A DNA stretch of 64,000 nucleotides from Flavobacterium daemonense. GTDB lineage: Bacteria > Bacteroidota > Bacteroidia > Flavobacteriales > Flavobacteriaceae. Positions 7,255 to 15,725 of the stretch are shown here, piece after piece. The stretch is taken from the NCBI RefSeq assembly GCF_007341385.1, contig NZ_VJYD01000003.1, positions 62,001 through 126,000 on the forward strand, read 5' to 3'. Below the pieces are notes generated by a model that had not been told where the DNA came from, did no database searches, and saw only the letters and a list, made by a program, of their open reading frames with translations. Positions within the stretch are counted from its first letter, which is position 1. Each line of letters starts with the position of its first letter. The position numbers were made by a program, and so were the translations under genes.

Positions 7255-9219
7255 TTACAAATCAAACTCATCATCAACAGCCAAAGAATCATTTTTAACC
7301 GCAGTCGAATCCGGCGCTTTGATTTTTATTAAAGAACGTGCGCTTCCTGATATATAAACCGGTAATTGTCCAAGTGTATCTTCTGGCACTAAAAGCCCTC
7401 TTCTAAACATCAAATTCTTAATGAATTTTTGGTTTTTAATGGCGAAATCTTTCAAATTTCCTTGATCATTAAATTGATACATGAATTTTCTTGGTTTCGG
7501 AATAATCGTCGCCAAATACAAACATTCGTCAACATTTAAAGCCGATGGACTTTTTTGGAAATAAAAATGACTCGCTTCGCCAATTCCGTACACATTTGGT
7601 CCCCATTCAATAATATTAAAATAAACCTCAAGCATTCTTTCCTTGCTTACAATTCGGTTGTTTTCTAAAATGTAAACTAAAAGGATTTCTTCAAGCTTTC
7701 GCGAAAGCGTCTTTTCTCTAGTCAAGAAAACATTTTTAATCAACTGCATGCTGATTGTGCTAGCGCCACGAGAGAATTTTTTAGTTCTGATGTTTTTCAG
7801 AATCGACTGTTTAAAAGCCTCATTGATAAATCCGCGATGCGAGAAGAAAGAAGGATCTTCGGTTGTTAAAACACATTTTCTCAAATAAGGTGAGATTTGA
7901 TCTAAAGGCGTGTAATTCGGATTCGCATTTCCAACTAAAATTGGTCTTTGTAATACGTTTTGAATAATCGCGCGATACACAAATTCGCCGTTTAGTTTAT
8001 TTAAATCGGCTTCACCATATTTTGTAATTCGTAAATCTTCCTTATTGAGTTTGCTGTCAAAAACAAGCGTATTTGGTTTGTTTTTGTTGAATTTGAAATC
8101 GAGCTTATAATCGAAATTTCCGGTCGCTTGCATACCTTGAAAATGCGTAAATAAACCATCAGGAAGCGAAACAATAAAATCCTGCGCTTTCATCTTCGGA
8201 ATATCAACTTTTAGAGTGTAAACTGTGTCTTTTTCGGTGTCATATGAAATATACGGACGCAGTTTTATTTTGTTCAACGTCATTGTTGAAGTGCTGTCAA
8301 TCGAAATAAAATCATTGCCTAATAAAAAGCGATAATCAAAACGGGCATTTTTGATCACAACATCTTTGCTGGCAATTTTTGGGTGATTGATTTTTAGATT
8401 GCTGATCGATGTAAAACCATCGATATGAAGTTCGCTGCCACTTTTGTCAATTTTTTCGACATTTAAGCGAATAGAATCAAAACTAGCTTTTAAATTGTAG
8501 CGTTCATCAAGATACGGAACTTTGATTGCGCCAGTATCTAAGTTGAAAAAGCGAATATCTGCTTTTTGATTTCTTGGATCAGCAAAACCTTTTAAATTCC
8601 ATCTTTGATCAAAGTCTTTGCTCACAACATGAATATTGGTTTCAAGTTGTTTGTTGTCTAAAACCAGTTTATTAATTGCAACATTTGTTTTTTTGCCGTT
8701 GTCATTAATTTTGAATTGGAAGTTTTCCAAGTTCATATCTGTCGGAACCAGATTCAGTAATTTTGAAATAATTCGGTAAGCAAAAGCACCATATTTGCGT
8801 TTCTCATTTTTTTCAGAATCGTCATTGTTTCTTTTTAAAAACGCATCAAAGTTTCGGATTTTTCCTTTTTTGACTAACTGAATATAACCATTGTTGACTT
8901 TTAAAGTTCCAACTTGAACATCACCAATCAATAAATTGCTCAAACTGATGCTTGTTTCAACTTTTTGAATTTTGACAAGAGTGTCGTCATTTTTTGGAAC
9001 CAAAACAACATCTGTCAATTTAATGCTCGACAGACCATTAAAGGAAGCTTCTTTTATTGAAAAATCACTGTTGTAATCGACAGCCATTTTATGGGTAACT
9101 TTTGCAATAGCTTGTTTTAGAAGCGAATTACGGAAAAAGTATAATGCGATGCAAAGCAGAACCAACAATACAGCAAGTATTTTTAGTGCTTTGAATATTT
9201 TTTGTTTTGGAAAATTCAT
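7255..9219 (-). CDS. AsmA-like region fused to GT51 peptidoglycan glycosyltransferase
   Basis: The 654-residue protein has one N-terminal membrane anchor (residues 10-30). A long beta-rich region follows (about 50-410) that resembles AsmA/DUF748-type bridging proteins. A GT51 lysozyme-like glycosyltransferase domain spans about 430-600. Its motifs are clear: TTEDPSFFSHRGF with catalytic Glu454, RGASTISMQLIKN at 484-496, and RKLEEILLVYILE near 508. There is no transpeptidase domain. GT51 enzymes polymerise lipid II into glycan chains at the outer face of the inner membrane. The family's usual monofunctional form is about 230-250 residues, so the extra 400-residue periplasmic part is the unusual feature. 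The gene is last in a run after the esterase-like gene and radA (20-base gap). Confidence 0.85.
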   Translation of the reverse strand: MNFPKQKIFKALKILAVLLVLLCIALYFFRNSLLKQAIAKVTHKMAVDYNSDFSIKEASFNGLSSIKLTDVVLVPKNDDTLVKIQKVETSISLSNLLIGDVQVGTLKVNNGYIQLVKKGKIRNFDAFLKRNNDDSEKNEKRKYGAFAYRIISKLLNLVPTDMNLENFQFKINDNGKKTNVAINKLVLDNKQLETNIHVVSKDFDQRWNLKGFADPRNQKADIRFFNLDTGAIKVPYLDERYNLKASFDSIRLNVEKIDKSGSELHIDGFTSISNLKINHPKIASKDVVIKNARFDYRFLLGNDFISIDSTSTMTLNKIKLRPYISYDTEKDTVYTLKVDIPKMKAQDFIVSLPDGLFTHFQGMQATGNFDYKLDFKFNKNKPNTLVFDSKLNKEDLRITKYGEADLNKLNGEFVYRAIIQNVLQRPILVGNANPNYTPLDQISPYLRKCVLTTEDPSFFSHRGFINEAFKQSILKNIRTKKFSRGASTISMQLIKNVFLTREKTLSRKLEEILLVYILENNRIVSKERMLEVYFNIIEWGPNVYGIGEASHFYFQKSPSALNVDECLYLATIIPKPRKFMYQFNDQGNLKDFAIKNQKFIKNLMFRRGLLVPEDTLGQLPVYISGSARSLIKIKAPDSTAVKNDSLAVDDEFDL

Positions 9220-9239
9220 AGTGGTATTTTTATCGGAGA

Positions 9240-10601
9240 TCAGCCAAAAAGAATACTCGCAACATCTTCAATTTTTGCTACAAGTTCAATTTTGATTCCT
9301 GTATTTTTTAGGGCAATTTTATTGTATTTGGAAACAAAGATAGTGTCAAATCCTAGTTTTTCAGCTTCTTGAATACGCTGATCAACTCGGTTTACAGGAC
9401 GTATTTCTCCTGAAAGCCCAACTTCTCCAGCAAAACAGAAGCCTTTTCCAACCGGAATGTCTTCATTTGATGATAAAATTGCAGCAACAACCGCTAAGTC
9501 AATTGCGGGATCATCTACCGAAATTCCTCCCGTTACGTTCAAGAAAACGTCTTTTGCACCAAGTCGAAATCCAGCTCTTTTTTCTAAAACAGCCAAAATC
9601 ATGTTTAGCCTTTTGGCGTTGTAGCCAGTCGTACTGCGTTGTGGCGTTCCATAAACGGCTGTACTAACAAGTGATTGTATTTCGATCATCAGCGGACGCA
9701 TGCCTTCAAGAGTTGTTGCAATTGCAGTTCCTGATAATTCTTCGTCTTTGTGTGAAATCAATATTTCTGAAGGATTGCTTACTTCGCGTAAACCGCTTCC
9801 GAGCATTTCGTAAATTCCAAGTTCAGAAGTTGAACCAAAACGGTTTTTCAGCGAACGCAAAATTCTATAAATATGATTTCTGTCGCCTTCAAATTGAAGA
9901 ACGGTATCTACCATATGTTCTAAAATTTTTGGTCCGGCGATGTTTCCATCTTTGGTTATATGTCCAATTAGAATAACTGGAATATTGGTTTCTTTTGCAA
10001 ATTTGATCAATTCGGCAGTTGTTTCTCTAATTTGAGAAATACTTCCAGCAGTCGATTCGATATAATCAGTGTGTAAAGTCTGAATGGAATCGATGATTAC
10101 AATTTCAGGTTGAATCGCTTCAATTTGTTTGAAGATGTTTTGCGTTTTGGTTTCCGTCAAAATATAGCAGTTATCGCTATTTGGCGTTATTCTTTCGGCA
10201 CGCATTTTTATTTGTTTCTGACTTTCTTCACCAGAAACGTATAAAGTTTTATAAGGTAATTTTAATGAGATTTGAAGTAAAAGTGTACTTTTTCCAATTC
10301 CAGGTTCGCCTCCCAAAAGTGTTAAAGAACCAGGAACGATGCCGCCACCCAAAACACGATTCAATTCGCCGTCAGTAGTATCCATTCGGATTTCCTGAGC
10401 CGAATCAATTTCGGTAATTTTTAAAGGTCTTGGCGCTTTGCTTGATGAAGTTGGTTCACTTTTCCAAGCTACTTTTTCTTGCTTCTGAATAATTTCTTCA
10501 GCAATTGTGTTCCATTCTTTGCATGCGTTGCACTGACCCTGCCATTTTGAATATTGGGTGCCGCAATTTTGGCAAAAAAAGGAAGTTTTAACTTTTGACA
10601 T
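9240..10601 (-). CDS. radA: DNA repair protein RadA
   Basis: The 453-residue protein is a complete RadA/Sms. The N-terminal zinc finger has Cys10, Cys13, Cys24 and Cys27. A RecA-like ATPase core carries Walker A GEPGIGKST at 98-106 and the RadA-specific KNRFG at 252-256. A Lon-protease-like C-terminal domain (about 285-453) includes GGISVDDPAIDLAVVAAI. RadA is a DNA-branch-migration helicase that helps process recombination intermediates. Its ATG overlaps the upstream esterase-like stop codon by one base (TAATG), indicating translational coupling. Confidence 0.97.
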   Translation of the reverse strand: MSKVKTSFFCQNCGTQYSKWQGQCNACKEWNTIAEEIIQKQEKVAWKSEPTSSSKAPRPLKITEIDSAQEIRMDTTDGELNRVLGGGIVPGSLTLLGGEPGIGKSTLLLQISLKLPYKTLYVSGEESQKQIKMRAERITPNSDNCYILTETKTQNIFKQIEAIQPEIVIIDSIQTLHTDYIESTAGSISQIRETTAELIKFAKETNIPVILIGHITKDGNIAGPKILEHMVDTVLQFEGDRNHIYRILRSLKNRFGSTSELGIYEMLGSGLREVSNPSEILISHKDEELSGTAIATTLEGMRPLMIEIQSLVSTAVYGTPQRSTTGYNAKRLNMILAVLEKRAGFRLGAKDVFLNVTGGISVDDPAIDLAVVAAILSSNEDIPVGKGFCFAGEVGLSGEIRPVNRVDQRIQEAEKLGFDTIFVSKYNKIALKNTGIKIELVAKIEDVASILFG

Positions 10602-11755
10602 TATTTACTTTTTTTAGAAAGCGTATTCATTTCGTCAATTTTCTCATACATCAAATCCTTGTTCAAATCGCCAATTGGTTCCATTTGAGAAGCATTTTGG
10701 TATTTCTTCGAAGCATGTTTCGGATCGCCCATTTTCTCGTACATCAAACCTAATTCATATTCGCCCAACATGGCTTTTGGATAATTTACATTTCCAATTT
10801 CGGCCATTTTTCCTAATTCGTCGTAAGCGTTTTTCTTTAGAATAATGTTTTCAATAACTTTAAAATCGCTCATTCGCACTGGAACTTGGTAACCAAGTAT
10901 TTCCGACATTGTGGCATATTTTTTCTCCAAATAATCAGAATAACCAGATTCTAGAACTGCAATTTTTTCATTGTATTCAGCAGAATTGATTGGTCTGTAC
11001 GATTCAAAAATTTGGTACAAAGCACTTGGTATTGAATGTAGAACCTCTGTATAATGTGTAGCACCTTTGAATACGTCGTATTTATAATTTACTAACGGAT
11101 TATTAGCGATTTTAATATTGCTGTTTAATTTTTCAATTGGCTCTTTTATTCTCTTAATATCACCTTCTCCTGCAGAAAGATAATAGAAAATAGGTTTTTG
11201 GATTTTTGCAAATTTCTCTGCTATTCTAACTTCCATTTTTGGAGCAAGTTCTGGACTTAAACAAATGTATGCATTAAAAATTGGCTCTTCCTTGTATAAG
11301 TAGAAATTGGCAAAACTTGCTGTAATGTCATGACCTGCAATGATCCTGAAAGGCGCGGTATGATATTTTTTTTCTACATACGGAATCAATTCGGCACCTA
11401 TAAATTCAAAAAATTTCGCTCCTTTTTCAAATGGTAAACCTTCATTTTGATCAATTGTCGAATCGTCTTCGCGCTCGCCATCTTTATTTTGATGAATTCC
11501 AATGATAATCATTTCTGGAATGTCATCCCAATAAGAACCATAACTCACAGCACCAGAAAAAGGATCAAATAAATAATCTCCGTCTAAAAGATATAAGACA
11601 GGGTATTTTCGATCTGATTTTTCATCGTATGAAGGCGGAAGCCCAATTGTTATTCGGCGTTCTTCTCCTAGTTTTTCAGACTTAATATTGTCAAATTTCT
11701 TCTGTGAAAAAACAGAAACAGAAATGAATGCAAGCAGTAGGTAAACTTTTTTCAT
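10601..11755 (-). CDS. Secreted alpha/beta-hydrolase (esterase D-like) with Asp at the nucleophile site
   Basis: The chosen start gives MKKVYLLLAFISVSVFSQ, a good signal peptide; an ATG 12 bases upstream (11767) would add four residues. A putative-esterase fold follows (YPVLYLLDGDYLF, then MIIIGIHQNKDGERE), as in IroE/feruloyl-esterase relatives, and a TPR-like stretch closes the C-terminus. Counting from the upstream ATG, the expected nucleophile elbow G-x-S-x-G reads GHDITA (145-150), so the serine is an aspartate (147). A histidine remains at 238 (GATHYTE). The protein may be a non-catalytic relative or use another mechanism. It is coupled to radA by a TAATG overlap. Substrate unknown. Confidence 0.75.
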   Translation of the reverse strand: MKKVYLLLAFISVSVFSQKKFDNIKSEKLGEERRITIGLPPSYDEKSDRKYPVLYLLDGDYLFDPFSGAVSYGSYWDDIPEMIIIGIHQNKDGEREDDSTIDQNEGLPFEKGAKFFEFIGAELIPYVEKKYHTAPFRIIAGHDITASFANFYLYKEEPIFNAYICLSPELAPKMEVRIAEKFAKIQKPIFYYLSAGEGDIKRIKEPIEKLNSNIKIANNPLVNYKYDVFKGATHYTEVLHSIPSALYQIFESYRPINSAEYNEKIAVLESGYSDYLEKKYATMSEILGYQVPVRMSDFKVIENIILKKNAYDELGKMAEIGNVNYPKAMLGEYELGLMYEKMGDPKHASKKYQNASQMEPIGDLNKDLMYEKIDEMNTLSKKSK

Positions 11756-11958
11756 GATTTGTGGCATTTCAGTGAATTAAAAAGCATTAAAAATTATACG
11801 GCAATATAATACTTTATTTGCTTTTTGGTATTTGGGGAACAAAAAAAAGCAATGGATTTCCTACGCTTAATTCGGTAATTGATTTAAGGCACAAGAAAAT
11901 CTGTTTGTTCAAAATATTTTTGACAAATTAAGATTAAGAAGTAGAATTAATGTCTGAT

Positions 11959-12309
11959 TTATGTCAGCGAATTATCATTTTCATTAGGGAAAATGATCCA
12001 AGGTTTGAAGGTTTTAGCTTCTTCAAAATCCAAAGTTGCGTAAGAAATGATAATAATAATATCATCTTTTTGAACCTTTCTGGCAGCTGGACCATTAAGG
12101 GTGATTTCGCCTGAATTTTTTATGCCTTTTATAGCATAAGTTTCAAAACGTTCCCCATTATTAATGTTGACAATAGATACTTTTTCGCCTTCAATAATAT
12201 TTGAGGCTTCTAGTAGAGTTTCATCAATAGTAATACTGCCGATATAATTTAAATCAGCTCCAGTAACTTTTACTCGATGAATTTTTGATTTTATAACTTG
12301 AATTTGCAT
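11959..12309 (-). CDS. panD: Aspartate 1-decarboxylase
   Basis: A 116-residue pyruvoyl enzyme that makes beta-alanine from aspartate for pantothenate. The self-cleavage site Gly24-Ser25 (YIGSITID) is intact; Ser25 becomes the pyruvoyl cofactor. The length and the block NGPAARKV match the family. It lies 14 bases downstream of panC on the same strand, forming a two-gene pantothenate operon. I see no PanZ-like maturation factor nearby. Confidence 0.95.
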   Translation of the reverse strand: MQIQVIKSKIHRVKVTGADLNYIGSITIDETLLEASNIIEGEKVSIVNINNGERFETYAIKGIKNSGEITLNGPAARKVQKDDIIIIISYATLDFEEAKTFKPWIIFPNENDNSLT

Positions 12310-12323
12310 GCAGCAAAGGTAAT

Positions 12324-13172
12324 TTAATTTAATGAAATGGTGTCAATTAACCTTATAGAATTAACAAATACTGCTATAAACGCACGGTATTTTTTGTCGT
12401 TAATTTTATGATCAATCGGTAATAATGTCGATTCGTCAGCAATTACAAAATATTCAAGTTTAAATCTTTCATTGTCCTTGAATGCGTCTTCGACAAATTT
12501 TATAGTCTCTTCGGGAGTGTTTTTCTGGAATATTTCTTTGGTTTCAGTAAGGACTTTATAGATTATTGAGGCTTCTTTTCTTTCTTGTGCAGAAAGACGC
12601 TCGTTTCGAGAGCTCATTGCTAATTGGTTCTCTTCTCTAAAAATTGGACAGCCAACAACATTTACTGGCAGATTATTTTTTTCGACTAGTTTTTTAACAA
12701 TTTGCAATTGCTGAAAATCTTTTTCGCCAAAGTATGCATTTGTTGGCGTAACAATTTCAAAAAGGCGTTTTACAATTGTTCCGACTCCGTTAAAATGCCC
12801 AGGTCTGAATTTTCCTTCCATCTGATTTTCTAATCCATCAAAATCAAATGATTGTGAAATTGTATTTCCTTCATAAATATCTTCAACAGAAGGAGCATAT
12901 AAAATTATTTTGTCACTTAATCCTCTCATTTTTTTTACATCTTCTTCAAGAGTGCGAGGATATTTTTCTAAATCTTCTGAATTATTGAACTGAGTAGGGT
13001 TTACGAAAATACTTACAACGGTATCGTTGTTTTCTTTAAGTGATCGCTGCATTAAAGCCAGATGCCCTTGGTGTAAAGCTCCCATGGTTGGTACAAATCC
13101 GATAGTTGAATTTGCTGTTTTGATAGTTTTCAAATACGCTATCAGAGCTACTTTACCGTAAAAAATATGCAT
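12324..13172 (-). CDS. panC: Pantothenate synthetase
   Basis: Joins pantoate and beta-alanine with ATP to form pantothenate. Nucleotidyltransferase motifs are present: PTMGALHQGHLALM (the HxGH site), VNPTQFNN, FGEKDFQQLQI and SSRNERLS (the KMSKS counterpart). The start chosen is the ATG giving MHIFYGKVAL, where family similarity begins; an upstream in-frame ATG at 13202 would add ten residues with no family match. It is transcribed with panD and diverges from the GT5-like gene at 13281. Confidence 0.95.
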   Translation of the reverse strand: MHIFYGKVALIAYLKTIKTANSTIGFVPTMGALHQGHLALMQRSLKENNDTVVSIFVNPTQFNNSEDLEKYPRTLEEDVKKMRGLSDKIILYAPSVEDIYEGNTISQSFDFDGLENQMEGKFRPGHFNGVGTIVKRLFEIVTPTNAYFGEKDFQQLQIVKKLVEKNNLPVNVVGCPIFREENQLAMSSRNERLSAQERKEASIIYKVLTETKEIFQKNTPEETIKFVEDAFKDNERFKLEYFVIADESTLLPIDHKINDKKYRAFIAVFVNSIRLIDTISLN

Positions 13173-13212
13173 GGCGGTATTATTAAAATTTAGTGCAAAC
13201 ATAATATATTAG

Positions 13213-13242
13213 TTATAAACTGCATAAAATTTTGTAATTTTG
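13213..13242 (+). promoter_or_regulatory. Candidate promoter for the GT5/DUF4270/glmS run
   Basis: TAATTTTG at 13235-13242 fits the TAnnTTTG box; a TTA triplet lies 19 bp upstream in place of the ideal TTG. The start codon at 13281 is about 32 bases past the expected start of transcription. Confidence 0.55.
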
Positions 13243-13280
13243 CAACGTTTTTATTACCAAAAATTAAGTAAAATACTATT

Positions 13281-14087
13281 ATGAAAGATAAGAGGATATT
13301 ATATGTATCATCTGAAGTCGTGCCTTATTTGGCTGAAAATGAGGTTTCTTTAATGTCGTATGACGTTCCGAAAATGATCAATGATCAAGGAGGTCAGATA
13401 AGAATTTTCATGCCAAGATATGGAAATATCAACGAAAGAAGACATCAATTACACGAAGTGATCAGGCTTTCTGGAATGAATTTGGTAGTGAATGATTTAG
13501 ATATGCCATTGATTATTAAAGTTGCTTCAATTCCGAAAGAGAGAATTCAGGTTTATTTTATCGATAATGATGAGTATTTTAAACGCAAAGCAACTTTTGC
13601 AGACGAAGAAGGTGCTCTTTATCCAGATAATGATGAGCGTGCCATATTTTTTGCCAAAGGAGTTGTTGAGACAGTTAAAAAATTGAACTGGGTTCCAGAT
13701 ATTATTCACGTTCATGGCTGGTTGGCTGCAATGCTTCCAATTTATATGAAGCATTATTATAAAAATGAAGCTTTGTTTTCTGAAACAAAAATTGTTACGT
13801 CAGTTTACGGACAATCTTTTGATGAAAATCTTGATATGGAGATGATCAACAAAGTGAAATTCGATGGAGTGCCGCACGAATCTGTTGCTGACTTGGAAAT
13901 TCCTAACTACGAGAATATATTAAAAGCAAGTATATTACATTCGGATGCTGTGATTATTGCGTCTGAAAATGTTTCCCCAAGTTTAACAAAATTTATAGAA
14001 TCTTCAGGAAAACCTTTTTTACCTTTCGGCCCGAAAGATGCATTCGCTGAAGCGTATACAAATTTCTATAGAAAAATGGGTCTTTAA
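13281..14087 (+). CDS. Orphan GT5-type glycogen/starch synthase N-terminal domain protein
   Basis: The 268-residue protein resembles only the N-terminal Rossmann domain of glycogen/starch synthases: RILYVSSEVVPYL at the start, PKMINDQGGQIRIFMPRYG, YFIDNDEYF and PDIIHVHGWLAAMLP near 138-153. Full GlgA is about 470-500 residues, with a second domain that binds the sugar nucleotide; that half is missing here. The usual ADP-glucose site K-T-G-G-L near the start is replaced by AENEVSL. The next gene starts 18 bases downstream, so this is not a frameshifted GlgA. It lies upstream of DUF4270 and glmS. Catalytic activity is doubtful. Confidence 0.75.
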   Translation: MKDKRILYVSSEVVPYLAENEVSLMSYDVPKMINDQGGQIRIFMPRYGNINERRHQLHEVIRLSGMNLVVNDLDMPLIIKVASIPKERIQVYFIDNDEYFKRKATFADEEGALYPDNDERAIFFAKGVVETVKKLNWVPDIIHVHGWLAAMLPIYMKHYYKNEALFSETKIVTSVYGQSFDENLDMEMINKVKFDGVPHESVADLEIPNYENILKASILHSDAVIIASENVSPSLTKFIESSGKPFLPFGPKDAFAEAYTNFYRKMGL

Positions 14088-14105
14088 TTAATTTTAAATT
14101 TAAAC

Positions 14106-15716
14106 ATGTATAATACTTCTTTTATTAAGAAAATTCTAATAGCGGCAACAGTTGTTTTTTTATATTCCTGTGATAGAGATTTTAATGCGATAGGTGATGA
14201 ATTGATCGGGGATAATCATTTTGATTTGACGCCGGAGAAATATGATGTTTTGGCCTATAATCAAGAAATTACGCCTATTCAGTCAAACGGATTGGCGATT
14301 AATGCGTTAGGTATTTATGATAATCCTGTTTTTGGTACTACGACAGGAAATTATGCAACTCAGGTTACTTTGTCAGAATATAATCCGACAATTGGTGAAG
14401 CTCCTGTTATTGAGAGTGTGACTTTGAGTGTTCCTTATTTTAGCCACGTTACGGCTACTGATGCCACTACGGGCGCACGTACTTTTGAACTAGATTCGGT
14501 TTTTGGACCCGCAAACGGAAAAATTGATTTGAGTGTTTATGAGTCTGGAGTTCAAATGCGAAGTAATTTTTATGATAATGGTACGCAGTTGCCTCAACTA
14601 TATTATACTGATGAAAATACAACTTTTGATACCTACAAGATTGGTGAAAAGTTAAATAATTCAAGTACTACAAGTCAAAATACAGAGTTCTTTTTTAATA
14701 ATGCTGAAATAACAGATACAACTGTGGATGACAGTGGAAAAGAAACAACAACCAAAGTGGCGCCAGAAATGCGATTGAGTTTGGATACGTTGTTTTTTAA
14801 GAAAAAAATTCTATTAGCTCCTGCCGAAAAATTATCGTCGGCAACAGTGTTTCAAGACTATTTTAGAGGTTTGTATTTTAAAGTGCAAAGATCAGGAAGT
14901 AATCCTGCTAATTTGGCCTTGCTTGATTTTGCAAAAGCAGGTAAAATTGTTATTAAGTACAAGGCTAAAACCGCAATTACTACTGATGCTCCTGAAACAA
15001 CGGAAGAGAAGACCATTACGATTAATTTGAGTGGTGCAACGGCAAGCCTTCAACAAGATGCAAAGAGTGCTAATTATTCCAATGCGATTAGTGAATCGAA
15101 TATAAATAGGACAACTGGTGATGAAAGTCTATATATAAGGGGAGGCCAGGGATCGCTCGCTGTTATTGAATTAAATGGTTTTGCCGCTCAGCTTGATGAA
15201 ATCAGAACAAAAAATTGGCTTGTAAACGAAGCGAATCTTGTTTTTACAATTGATTCAGATAAAATGTCAGATCAAGGCTCTGGCGGTTTTAAAGCTGATG
15301 AACCAAAAAGGGTTTATTTGTATGATTTGACAAACAATATACCTTTAATAGATTATTCTGATGGTACGTCTACTGCGCTTACTAATGATCCGAAGGCCAC
15401 AAAATATATTTTTGGCGGTATTATTAGTTATGATGACACTACGAAGAGAGGGAAATCATATAAAGTAAGAATTACAAATCATATTCGAAATCTTATAAAA
15501 GATGCAACCGCAGTCAATGTAAAATTAGGTCTGGTTGTTACGGAAGATATCAGTACGATTACTTCTAATAAATTAAAATTAAAAAACAGCGTTATTTCAG
15601 AAGCGCCGCGAGGATCAGTTATGGGACCATTAGGGACTATTCTGTACGGAAGTAAATCTACCGTTGCGGAAGATAAAAGACTGAGACTCGAAATTTACTA
15701 CACGAAACCAAATTAA
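14106..15716 (+). CDS. DUF4270 lipoprotein
   Basis: The 536-residue protein starts with a lipoprotein signal (lipobox FLYSC, Cys22) followed by DRDFNAIGDELIGD, the characteristic opening of DUF4270 proteins of Bacteroidota. The body is beta-rich, with jelly-roll-like features (VIESVTLSVPYF, LLDFAKAGKIVIKYK, NWLVNEANLVFTID) and the ending LRLEIYYTKP. Function is unknown; an outer-membrane lipoprotein is expected. It sits between the GT5-like gene (18-base gap) and glmS (9-base gap) and is clearly co-transcribed with them. Confidence 0.85.
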   Translation: MYNTSFIKKILIAATVVFLYSCDRDFNAIGDELIGDNHFDLTPEKYDVLAYNQEITPIQSNGLAINALGIYDNPVFGTTTGNYATQVTLSEYNPTIGEAPVIESVTLSVPYFSHVTATDATTGARTFELDSVFGPANGKIDLSVYESGVQMRSNFYDNGTQLPQLYYTDENTTFDTYKIGEKLNNSSTTSQNTEFFFNNAEITDTTVDDSGKETTTKVAPEMRLSLDTLFFKKKILLAPAEKLSSATVFQDYFRGLYFKVQRSGSNPANLALLDFAKAGKIVIKYKAKTAITTDAPETTEEKTITINLSGATASLQQDAKSANYSNAISESNINRTTGDESLYIRGGQGSLAVIELNGFAAQLDEIRTKNWLVNEANLVFTIDSDKMSDQGSGGFKADEPKRVYLYDLTNNIPLIDYSDGTSTALTNDPKATKYIFGGIISYDDTTKRGKSYKVRITNHIRNLIKDATAVNVKLGLVVTEDISTITSNKLKLKNSVISEAPRGSVMGPLGTILYGSKSTVAEDKRLRLEIYYTKPN

Positions 15717-15725
15717 TAAATATAT

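Noticed and set aside
13281..14105. Truncated or frameshifted glgA pseudogene
   Set aside because: The frame ends cleanly 18 bases before the next gene, with no remnant of the second GlgA domain in any frame; it looks like an intact short gene.
15717..15725. glmS ribozyme upstream of glmS
   Set aside because: Only 9 bases separate DUF4270 and glmS; there is no room and no such fold.
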